This document shows, piece by piece, positions 1 through 5,937 of a stretch of 8,550 bases of DNA; the stretch's first letter is position 1, and each line of letters begins with the position of its first letter. The DNA is taken from the NCBI GenBank assembly GCA_003229495.1, contig QIEB01000257.1, positions 1-8,550 on the forward strand. Reading direction: 5' to 3'. Position numbers and translations under genes: made by a program. A model generated the notes under the pieces. It was not told the DNA's origin. It was given only the letters and a program-made list of their open reading frames with translations, and did not search any database. The stretch comes from Flammeovirgaceae bacterium (lineage in GTDB: Bacteria; Bacteroidota; Bacteroidia; Cytophagales; Cyclobacteriaceae).

Positions 1-1073
1 GCTCCAGCGTTATTCTTACCTATATCAATACAGAACGACCATGAAGGGCTTAAAGTCATATCCGCACCAAAGACTGCCAATGATAACCCGAAAATCACTC
101 CGGAAACTGAAGTCATATAGAGACTTAACAATATGCCGACTAAAGCCAGTAAAAATCCGATGATTGCAGGGATTTGTCTGGATAGCTTCCAACGACCGGT
201 TTGGTAAATATAGTCAACCATAAACCCTGATGTCCAATTACCCAGTGCCCCGGCAAGCAAGGGCAGCATGGCTATGAAACCGGTGGTCAGCATGTCCAAA
301 CCAAACCTCTGTTTTAGGTATGGAAATAACCAGGTAAGTGTAAAAAAGAAAATAAAATTACTTCCGATGTATTGACCCATAGCAAGCCATATCATTTTAG
401 ACCTGAAGAAGGACATCAGATTTATAGTCTGACTGGTTCGGGAGTTACTTTGTTTTTGCCTGTGATTGACTATGTAATTCTTTTCTTTCTCTGAAAGAGC
501 AGGATGCTCCTCAGGAGTGTCCCTAAATAGAATAAAAAAAAGGACGGCAAAGATCACCCCTATAATACCAAAAAGATAGAAAACCACTCTCCAACCAAGT
601 GAATCGATGAGGACTGCCACCAGGGGTAATGCCAGGGCAGCTCCAAATCGAGAGCCTGAAAAGTTTATTCCCTGAAATATGCCTCTTTCTTTCATGGGGA
701 TCCATGAAAATGCAGCTCGGGAAATGTTGGGGAATGCCCCTGCTTCCGCAGCCCCAAAAGTGAACCGGGTTAATAGGACAGAGATGAAATTCCAGGCCGC
801 TCCAGTTAGTGCAGTAAAAAGAGACCACAAGGTTATTATGCCAAACAGTATTTTTCGAGGACCATATCGATCACCTAAGGAACCTGCCGGTACTTGGAAC
901 AAAGCATATCCAAGGGCAAAGGAGGCTAACATCCATCCTGTTTGAATTTCAGAGAGTAACAGGTCTTCGGCGATGGAATCTTTGGCAGTAGAAATGCATA
1001 CCCTGTCAATGTAAAGTAACAAGGTCAACAGAAATGATCCGGCAAAGAAGTAATATCTCTTTTGAAAAGCCAT
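1..1073 (-). CDS. MFS transporter, anion:cation symporter (hexuronate/aldonate) type, C-terminus cut by window edge
   Basis: Inner-membrane secondary carrier, probably importing a sugar acid by proton or cation symport. The reading frame stays open from ATG at 1073 to the left edge, giving 357 residues of a family normally about 420-430 long, so some 70 residues are missing. Visible signs: TM1 (residues ~8-27) followed by Y-I-D-R-V, the MFS loop 2-3 motif GDRYGPRK (67-74), R-F-x-F-G-x-x-E-A-G-A-F-P (103-115), the E-R-G-x-x-Q-G and G-S-R-F-G stretches (129-144) typical of the ACS family (ExuT, GudP and DgoT relatives), a charged central loop (~185-225), and W-S-F-C-I-D-I-G (345-352) near the usual late-helix motif. 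It starts 22 nt after the racemase-like gene and is probably the last or a late gene of the same operon. No clear Shine-Dalgarno is present. The family is confident; the hexuronate/aldonate substrate is inferred from family and neighbours. Confidence 0.9.
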   Translation of the reverse strand, partial: MAFQKRYYFFAGSFLLTLLLYIDRVCISTAKDSIAEDLLLSEIQTGWMLASFALGYALFQVPAGSLGDRYGPRKILFGIITLWSLFTALTGAAWNFISVLLTRFTFGAAEAGAFPNISRAAFSWIPMKERGIFQGINFSGSRFGAALALPLVAVLIDSLGWRVVFYLFGIIGVIFAVLFFILFRDTPEEHPALSEKEKNYIVNHRQKQSNSRTSQTINLMSFFRSKMIWLAMGQYIGSNFIFFFTLTWLFPYLKQRFGLDMLTTGFIAMLPLLAGALGNWTSGFMVDYIYQTGRWKLSRQIPAIIGFLLALVGILLSLYMTSVSGVIFGLSLAVFGADMTLSPSWSFCIDIGKNNAG

Positions 1074-1095
1074 CCTTAATGTCGGAAGTAGATTC

Positions 1096-1755
1096 CTATA
1101 GTTTTAATAAACGAGATGCTTCAGCAAATCCTGTGGGTCCCACCTGCAGCATTGGAACTTTGGTATCATGAACTATTTGGGACAAGCTGATTTGTCCTAA
1201 TACCAGGACATCTACCAGGTCTTGCAACTGGTCTAATTCCTGATAAACCAATTGGTTGTGCTTTTCAATATTTCCTGCCAACAGATGTTTAAAGGCCTCT
1301 TCATTGATTACAATTTCTATGGCTATGTCTTTATTTATTTTTTTTGCCTCCATCTCAAGCAGGCGCCGGGTGGCCGGAGCGCTGGTTGGCACCGTTGCTA
1401 ATATACCCAGTTTTGTTCCTTGCAATACAGCCTCTCTGCCCATGGGTTCATCTATATTGAACAACGGAACATTGACAAAGTCGCGGGCAATTTGTGTAGC
1501 CCGTCCCATAGTAGTACAGGTGCTCATAATTACATCTGCACCAGTTGCCTCCGCGGCCATGAAATAATGTATCATTCTTCGAATGACTTCCGGGGTTGGT
1601 TCGCCATGGTCCGTTGATTCTTTTAACAAAGAGTCGTCCATAATGTTTATAATCTCCACTTCAGGGTGGTCTGCTGCCCATGGAATGGCAAATGGTTGAT
1701 TAATAACCTTGCTATACCAATTAACCGTATGCACTAAAGCCAATTTCTTTTTCAT
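1096..1755 (-). CDS. Asp/Glu/hydantoin racemase-superfamily protein with one catalytic cysteine
   Basis: A cytoplasmic protein of 219 residues, the usual length for the Asp/Glu racemase fold (two alpha/beta subdomains). The first-half active-site motif is visible as V-I-M-S-T-C-T-T-M-G with Cys80. The equivalent place in the second half reads D-V-L-V-L-G-Q-I-S-L (182-191), so the expected second Cys is Gln188. Two-base racemases need both cysteines, so true amino-acid racemization is doubtful. Isomerase, decarboxylase or another reaction on a small acid is possible but not shown. The G-I-L-A-T segment (117-121) fits the phosphate/carboxylate-binding loop start of the second subdomain. It begins 6 nt after the glycosidase stop and ends 22 nt before the MFS gene, so it is almost certainly co-transcribed with both and may act on the imported compound. 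Superfamily confident, reaction unknown. Confidence 0.85.
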   Translation of the reverse strand: MKKKLALVHTVNWYSKVINQPFAIPWAADHPEVEIINIMDDSLLKESTDHGEPTPEVIRRMIHYFMAAEATGADVIMSTCTTMGRATQIARDFVNVPLFNIDEPMGREAVLQGTKLGILATVPTSAPATRRLLEMEAKKINKDIAIEIVINEEAFKHLLAGNIEKHNQLVYQELDQLQDLVDVLVLGQISLSQIVHDTKVPMLQVGPTGFAEASRLLKL

Positions 1756-1761
1756 GTATTT

Positions 1762-3003
1762 CTATTTAACAAACATAATTTCGTGGTCCTCTCTTATTAT
1801 GTAAAGCGCCACTTCATTAACAATCTCCTTGGGAATTTGAAGACTATTGCTTCCTTGGTTTATTTGAACATTTCTTTGTTCTACAATCTTGCCTGTTGCA
1901 CAATCCAGCCACTTTAAATGGTACTCTCCGGAACCCAGAGATCTAAGTGCCATTTTCCCGTTGGGTTCACTGGAGTAAGCAATGTAGCTTTTACCTGGCA
2001 CCGCTAAAACATAATCAGTGGCGTCAAATCCAATAATATCTTTGGAAATCATTTGATTCAAGTCCGGGATGCCTTCCATAAATTCTTGCAATATTCTCAT
2101 GTCTTTGAGCATATCCGCATCAGGTGCTGCTGCCGTCCAGGTACCATAGACCATAACTGAAGCCCCGGCCATTGCTACACTCCAGTTGCGCAGTCGTACT
2201 TGTTTTCGATCCTGCAAACCTACTGACCAATAATGATCCCTGTTCTTGTCATTGGAGTTTTCCGTCAACAGCACATTCCAGGAACCGGCTCCGTCTTTAA
2301 CCGCCTCCAAAACATCTGTGTGGAGGGATTGAGGAGAACTAGCGCTTGATTGTTGAGCAAACTGGATGATATTTGGATCAAGCCTGAAATCCATCAGGTT
2401 ATCACCTGAGCCATGATGCACCGCTGTGATGTGATGATGGTCATCAGCTGCATCCACAATGCTGGCTAACTCAGAAGCATGTCCAAAGGTCATGCCTTCC
2501 TGATACTCCTCTGCAATACACCAAATTAAATGTTTGTGGTGCTTGAAGCGATGAACAATGGCTTCAAAGAAGGCTTTTTCTTCCTGGCTTACGGTTCCAT
2601 TGCCATAGCCAAATGGTTTAGCGCCATCATCATAAAAAAAGAAATAAATAGTAATTCCAGCCTCATCCATTTTGGAGAACCACCCTTCCCATTGGTCCAG
2701 GGTGCTTTCATCCAGGCCTAGATGGGGGTCTCCATTTATGAATGGGTTTTCAAATCCAGGATCTGCGGAATCGACTGCATCTCCACCATGGGTACGCACA
2801 GCCTGCAGATACATACTGTTCCCACCGTTTTCTCTGAGCTGGTCGATGATCTCTTCCTGTATGCTACCCTCCATGGTGCCATCTTCCTGTCGTTTACCCA
2901 GAAATAAGAAACCCTCCGGATCTCCCGGTCCACACATAAAGAAAGGAACCATCCTGATCAGTATCACGATTGTAAGCCAACTTTGAGGGATTTTCAGGAT
3001 CAA
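1762..3003 (-). CDS. Clan GH-A-like glycosidase with C-terminal putative collagen-binding-type domain (3' half of a frameshifted gene)
   Basis: The open frame has 413 codons from the ATG at 3003, but real homology seems to begin only at P-F-F-M-C-G-P-G-D-P-E-G-F-L (residues 20-33). The preceding 19 residues look like an out-of-frame readout of the upstream gene. The domain resembles the DUF4038/GH140-like (beta/alpha)8 proteins: N-S-M-Y-L-Q-A-V-R-T-H-G-G-D (62-75), L-D-Q-W-E-G-W-F (102-109), Y-F-F-F-Y-D-D (120-126), and I-W-C-I-A-E-E-Y-Q-E (160-169) holding the likely acid/base Glu165 or Glu166. L-L-T-E-N (246-250) offers Glu249 as candidate nucleophile. Residues ~325-403 look like the beta-sandwich annotated elsewhere as 'putative collagen-binding domain of a collagenase', with Y-I-A-Y and W-L-D-C-A-T-G-K. 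It has no signal peptide of its own, which supports it being the C-terminal part of the secreted upstream protein. Next gene is 6 nt away. Exact GH family and substrate are not assignable by eye. Confidence 0.8.
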   Translation of the reverse strand: MILKIPQSWLTIVILIRMVPFFMCGPGDPEGFLFLGKRQEDGTMEGSIQEEIIDQLRENGGNSMYLQAVRTHGGDAVDSADPGFENPFINGDPHLGLDESTLDQWEGWFSKMDEAGITIYFFFYDDGAKPFGYGNGTVSQEEKAFFEAIVHRFKHHKHLIWCIAEEYQEGMTFGHASELASIVDAADDHHHITAVHHGSGDNLMDFRLDPNIIQFAQQSSASSPQSLHTDVLEAVKDGAGSWNVLLTENSNDKNRDHYWSVGLQDRKQVRLRNWSVAMAGASVMVYGTWTAAAPDADMLKDMRILQEFMEGIPDLNQMISKDIIGFDATDYVLAVPGKSYIAYSSEPNGKMALRSLGSGEYHLKWLDCATGKIVEQRNVQINQGSNSLQIPKEIVNEVALYIIREDHEIMFVK

Positions 3004-4309
3004 TTATGATTTGACCAGGTAGCGCCTGGTTTTGAACGAGTTCCGCTTGTTTCCTACGATTTATTGGTTCCGGTTTTTCACCAATAAGAGATCTGGATAA
3101 CTTCCTGTGGAATTCAGCTACCACGGGGTCCCAAGGTACTCCCGAAACTCTGCTACTTCTTAAGGCAATCAGGTTTTGTGATGGAACAATCACTGCCCAA
3201 CTCATTCCAGCCCCGCCTATGGTGAAAGCGTCATCTGGAGTAGTCTCGATGACAGCATGGAACCCTGGACCATACCGGTCATAAGTTTGAGTCCACCATC
3301 CTTCTATGTTTCTTTTCATGTTGGCATAGTGCGTTGACAATCGGAATCGCTCAATCCAGCCATCAGGGGTAATTTGAATATCTCCCCATTTCCCATCGTT
3401 TAATAAAAGATATGAAACCCTGGCATATTCTCTTGGCGATAGTGATAGTCCACCGGTTCCGGAGGCCAGCCATCTAATATCTTCTTTTAACCAGGGAATG
3501 TATTGTGGTTCCACTTCGGTATAGTATCCGTGTTGGGTCACACCGATTGGAGTGAGTATTTTCTCTTCCAGGTATTGCCAGGCTGGTTTGCCCACCAGGT
3601 TTCGAAAAATCACCGTGAGATGATTATAACCAACACTGGTATAAGACGATTTGGGTAATATTTGTTCAGGATGTCCCGGGTCATAAAATAAGATCGATGC
3701 ATCCTTAAACTCTTCATGTCTCCCAACTGTATAGGCAATGGAACTTCTTCCACCTCCTCGCTCTATTCCCATACTTTCCGGCTTGATTCCGGATGTATGT
3801 CTATGTCTCAAAAGCATGTCAAAGGTTATGGATGCTTTTCTAGGGTCAGATAAGGGGAATCCTTCCGGAAGCCATCTTTTATCATATACCTTACTCTCCA
3901 GGGAAAGGTCTTCCGGGATATTCCATTTCCCACGATCTTTTAAAGCCGCACCGAACAAAATAATGGCTACTGATTTATTATTCGAAGCAATCCAGTTGAT
4001 CTTTTTTCTGGAAGCTTCAACGGTTTGAAGCCGGCCATCTTTATCTGCATACCATTCACCAATGATCCAGCCATCCTTTATTACAATGCAACTCTTATCA
4101 CCTATAGAAGTACCGCCGAAATCGTCCTGAACATTCCATAGGCCAAATTCCTCAAGTCTCACCGGGTCCACACCCAGCGATAAAAGGAATTCGTCAGAAG
4201 TGTTTTTACGCCAACTTCCCTGGGATTCAGGTGGAGGGAAATATTGGGATTCACCTCTTTCCACAAACATGAACATGGCTAATAAAACCAGCCAAAATCT
4301 TCGCATCAT
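2894..4309 (-). CDS. Secreted serine hydrolase, beta-lactamase/penicillin-binding-protein fold (5' half of a frameshifted gene)
   Basis: I chose the ATG at 4309 (ATG 4306 is equivalent) because it directly precedes a signal peptide: M-M-R-R, then hydrophobic F-W-L-V-L-L-A-M-F-M-F-V, ending near G-E-S-Q. The frame extends upstream to an ATG at 4390 and a TTG at 4411, but that would bury the signal. Counting from the TTG at 4411, the catalytic S-x-x-K is S143-N-N-K146 in W-I-A-S-N-N-K-S-V. The second motif is Y257-T-S259, as in class C-like esterases, and the third motif place reads T-I-G-G-A-G (397-402) instead of H-x-G or K-T-G. The fold covers about residues 80-440. Members act as esterases, peptidases or carboxypeptidases; with glycosidase neighbours a carbohydrate esterase is possible. 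After residue 445 a linker leads to I-I-I-D-P-E-N-P-S-K-L-A-Y-N-R-D, which looks like the first strand of the downstream glycosidase. The frame then leaves homology and stops at 2894, overlapping the next frame by 110 nt. Confidence 0.8.
   Translation of the reverse strand: MMRRFWLVLLAMFMFVERGESQYFPPPESQGSWRKNTSDEFLLSLGVDPVRLEEFGLWNVQDDFGGTSIGDKSCIVIKDGWIIGEWYADKDGRLQTVEASRKKINWIASNNKSVAIILFGAALKDRGKWNIPEDLSLESKVYDKRWLPEGFPLSDPRKASITFDMLLRHRHTSGIKPESMGIERGGGRSSIAYTVGRHEEFKDASILFYDPGHPEQILPKSSYTSVGYNHLTVIFRNLVGKPAWQYLEEKILTPIGVTQHGYYTEVEPQYIPWLKEDIRWLASGTGGLSLSPREYARVSYLLLNDGKWGDIQITPDGWIERFRLSTHYANMKRNIEGWWTQTYDRYGPGFHAVIETTPDDAFTIGGAGMSWAVIVPSQNLIALRSSRVSGVPWDPVVAEFHRKLSRSLIGEKPEPINRRKQAELVQNQALPGQIIIDPENPSKLAYNRDTDQDGSFLYVWTGRSGGFLISG
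2938..2953 (-). other. Probable +1 frameshift joining the serine hydrolase to the glycosidase
   Basis: Up to D-T-D-Q-D-G the upstream frame reads like the N-terminus of the glycosidase family (D-P-E-N-P, Y-N-R-D, D-x-D-G). From P-F-F-M-C-G-P-G-D-P-E-G-F-L onward the conserved sequence continues in the other frame. The downstream frame is displaced by one extra base on the coding strand, so deleting one base in this interval (for example the C at 2941 between TTT and TTT) restores a continuous protein of about 847-848 residues from the 4306/4309 starts. I see no in-frame stop or Shine-Dalgarno-like stimulator that would suggest prfB-type programmed shifting; a short run such as TTTCTTT could equally hide an indel or a sequence error. 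The position follows from reading both frames; the homology to the family is from memory. Confidence 0.7.
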
Positions 4310-4448
4310 TGAGATTTCGGGGATTCGAAATAGTTTTTGGTTTTTCACGGGCATATAATTTACGTCCAATTGGATGATAGAATTACTCATGGTATAGAAT
4401 TCAGAATTCAAGATAATTACATAGTAGTATACTGCGTTTTAAATCCAT
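4310..4448 (-). promoter_or_regulatory. Leader between gntR-type gene and serine hydrolase gene
   Basis: This 139-nt stretch separates the regulator stop from the chosen serine hydrolase start. It holds the GAATTCAGAATTC repeat and an 8-bp perfect palindrome AGTATACT at 4426-4433, whose GTATAC core is like the centre of some FadR/VanR-type GntR operators. Its place directly between the regulator gene and the first catabolic gene would suit an operator or internal promoter. No convincing -33/-7 Bacteroidota promoter or terminator hairpin was found. The regulatory role is inference from position only. Confidence 0.3.
4397..4410. repeat. GAATTCAGAATTCA repeat copy 1
   Basis: Two GAATTC hexamers are separated by one A, equal to a heptamer GAATTCA repeated twice and also a 13-bp palindrome with a single central base. 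The same 14 bases occur at 5793-5806. Because the repeat contains TTGAATTC on one strand, it creates a TTG codon that gives a spurious extended start (M-N-S-E-F) for the serine hydrolase frame at 4411. Confidence 0.75.
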
Positions 4449-5099
4449 CTATCGTTTTTTAATCTCTCCTTTTATGACTTCAATGGTTTTCTGAATGTGA
4501 CTTTTCATCAGTTCTTCAGCCAATTCAGGATTGCGTGAACTAATGGCTTCAATAATTTGCTCATGCTCTGGAAGTGTTTCCCTGGGCTCCCTTATTAATC
4601 CCCTCTGGTAGGTTTTACTAAGAATATTTCCCACAATGAACATTTTGGAGAGGTATCGGTTTCGGCTTGCTTCAAGGACTTTTTTGTGAAAAAGTTCATC
4701 CGCTGCCTGGTACTTTATATTATTAATATTTCGTGACTTTCTAAAAGAGGGGAATATGCGTTTAAGTTCTTTAACCTGCTTTTCGGAAATTCTTTCTGCC
4801 GCCATTCTTGCCGCCGTTGATTCAACTGCAAGACGGCATTCGAACGCCTCCAGTATTTCGTCGAGACTGATATCCCTGACATAAATACCTCTCCTGGGAA
4901 GGTTTTCAACTAAAAGTTCCTGTTCTAAAAGTTTCAATGCCTTCACCAATGGAGTCCTACTTATGCCAAGTTTCCTGGCGGTTTTTTCCTGGCGAATTTT
5001 TTCCTTTGGAGCTAATTCCCCACTCAGGATCATCGCCTTTAGTTTGTCATAAACCGGCTTGATTAAACTTGTATCTTCTTTTTCAAATGAGGCAAGCAT
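4449..5099 (-). CDS. GntR-family transcriptional regulator, FCD (FadR/VanR-like) subfamily
   Basis: A cytoplasmic one-component regulator of 216 residues, a normal length. The N-terminal winged helix-turn-helix spans about 12-75, with Y-D-K-L-K-A-M-I-L-S-G-E-L (17-29), R-K-L-G-I-S-R-T-P-L-V-K-A-L (42-55) as recognition region and G-I-Y-V-R-D (71-76) in the wing. The C-terminal helical FCD domain (~80-210) shows the usual metal or ligand-binding set: Asp134 and His138 in D-E-L-F-H, His179 in P-E-H-E-Q-I, and His201 in K-S-H. Such FCD proteins commonly repress sugar-acid or organic-acid operons and are released by the acid or a phosphorylated intermediate. It lies 39 nt after the cupin isomerase gene and directly before the serine hydrolase-glycosidase, so it probably controls this operon and perhaps the divergent GH30 pair. 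The start at 5099 is the only early ATG consistent with a full HTH; no Shine-Dalgarno is seen. Ligand unknown. Confidence 0.92.
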   Translation of the reverse strand: MLASFEKEDTSLIKPVYDKLKAMILSGELAPKEKIRQEKTARKLGISRTPLVKALKLLEQELLVENLPRRGIYVRDISLDEILEAFECRLAVESTAARMAAERISEKQVKELKRIFPSFRKSRNINNIKYQAADELFHKKVLEASRNRYLSKMFIVGNILSKTYQRGLIREPRETLPEHEQIIEAISSRNPELAEELMKSHIQKTIEVIKGEIKKR

Positions 5100-5138
5100 C
5101 TAGTCAAATCTTCAACTGGGATTCTAGCTTATTCAATG

Positions 5139-5702
5139 CTACAATTCTTTAATTATTTCAGGCCTGCCGTTAATTTCCAATACTCTGGCAGCAAAACCTT
5201 TTTCCCTTATCATTTTATAATCGTGACCGGTATCACTTGGCCAGCAGCAACCAAATACAAATGGATTATCCCCTGTGTTGATAGTTCTGTGTGCCATACT
5301 GACCGGAACATAATGTAAACTGCCAGGAAAGACTTTCTCAACCTTTATATCCCTACCGGCATCCATCATCAAAAGAAGCCCATCGCCTTTAATTCCCCAC
5401 ATAAATTCCGCTTTATCCAAGTTGGCATGAAAGTGCCCTTTGGTCATAAAATACTCGCTTCCTACCTTGCCTGGTAGCAGCGTGGTAATTGCAAAGCCTA
5501 GACCGTCTTTGGTGCCCTCTTCAACGGGCAAATAGGATTCTACCTCATATACAGGTAACAACGGGTCCAATTTTGCAACCTCATGCTGCTGCTGGAATAA
5601 AGTTTGCATCTGATTGAGCAAACAGACTTTTTTTTCCACTTTTTCTCCTGCCAATTTATCTCTGTTAATCAGTACTTCAGGCTCATGAGATATTAATTCC
5701 AT
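5139..5702 (-). CDS. pgiA: Cupin-type glucose-6-phosphate isomerase (cPGI)
   Basis: A cytoplasmic metal-dependent aldose-ketose isomerase that, by family, interconverts glucose 6-phosphate and fructose 6-phosphate. The 187 residues match the archaeal-type cupin PGI length (~190). Cupin motif 1 is clear as Y-F-M-T-K-G-H-F-H (84-92) followed by K-A-E-F (97-100), giving metal ligands His90, His92 and Glu99. Motif 2 provides His138 in M-A-H-R-T-I-N-T-G-D (136-145). The ending P-S-D-T-G-H-D-Y (155-162) with K-G-F is also characteristic. The N-terminal ~35 residues resemble the usual extension of this family. It is the first minus-strand gene after the divergent region and lies 39 nt upstream of the regulator. 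Bacterial copies inside sugar-utilization loci may act on related sugar phosphates, so the physiological substrate is less sure than the family. Confidence 0.85.
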   Translation of the reverse strand: MELISHEPEVLINRDKLAGEKVEKKVCLLNQMQTLFQQQHEVAKLDPLLPVYEVESYLPVEEGTKDGLGFAITTLLPGKVGSEYFMTKGHFHANLDKAEFMWGIKGDGLLLMMDAGRDIKVEKVFPGSLHYVPVSMAHRTINTGDNPFVFGCCWPSDTGHDYKMIREKGFAARVLEINGRPEIIKEL

Positions 5703-5937
5703 AATGCTATTTTATTAATCATTTGATCTGTTTCAATAATATCACCTTTGAATTTATTCTGCTTCCGCCATTTCTGTCGAAAATGATATTTTGAATTCAG
5801 AATTCAAAATATACAAATTATTTTATGATTCCAATTCATTTGGATTTATATTTCAAGACAGATTCGAGGTTCAAAAAATTTCTTTAATTCAACTGGTAAT
5901 ATTTAGTATATTAAGCCTTTGCCAACAGATTAAAAGC
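5703..5937. promoter_or_regulatory. Divergent intergenic region between the minus-strand operon and the GH30 pair
   Basis: These 235 AT-rich bases separate the isomerase start (5702) from the first GH30 start (5938), so promoters for both directions must lie here or within neighbouring genes. It contains the 27-bp palindrome at 5786-5812 and a weaker inverted repeat TAATAT-ttagt-ATATTA at 5897-5913 close to the GH30 start. A plus-strand frame runs open through 5791-5937 from a TTG, but its translation carries no recognizable domain and precedes a good signal peptide, so I treat it as non-coding. I found no full match to the TTTG...TAnnTTTG Bacteroidota promoter. Confidence 0.5.
5786..5812. 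repeat. 27-bp perfect palindrome containing GAATTCAGAATTC
   Basis: The arms ATATTTTGAATTC and GAATTCAAAATAT are exact reverse complements around one central A at 5799. The inner 14 bases recur at 4397-4410. The site is roughly in the middle of the divergent promoter region, 83 bases from the isomerase start and 125 from the GH30 start. It could be a dimer-binding operator, or a dispersed chromosomal repeat element; the presence of the core in two intergenic places of the locus fits both. As RNA it would be an AT-rich hairpin without a loop-friendly centre or trailing U-run, so a terminator is unlikely. Confidence 0.7.

Noticed and set aside
523..945. Open frames on both strands inside the MFS gene
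   Set aside because: The MFS frame is continuous from 1073 to the left edge with family motifs throughout; these are shadows with no recognizable domains.
2952..3003. ATG at 3003 as a genuine independent start of the glycosidase
   Set aside because: The first 19 residues do not resemble the family, no signal peptide is present, and the same DNA in the other frame encodes the family-like N-terminal strand. Kept only as the formal open-frame boundary.
4310..4411. TTG start at 4411 (or ATG at 4390) for the serine hydrolase
   Set aside because: The TTG lies inside the GAATTC repeat, and either start would place 27-34 non-conserved residues before a typical signal peptide beginning M-M-R-R at 4309.
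5100..5138. Terminator between the cupin isomerase and the regulator
   Set aside because: The 39-nt gap has no stable GC-rich stem followed by a T-run on the coding strand, so read-through is more likely.
5791..5937. TTG start at 5791 for the first GH30
   Set aside because: It lies inside the palindrome and puts 49 extra residues before the signal sequence that starts at ATG 5938; the M-N-S-E-F beginning shared with the other gene is only the DNA repeat being translated.
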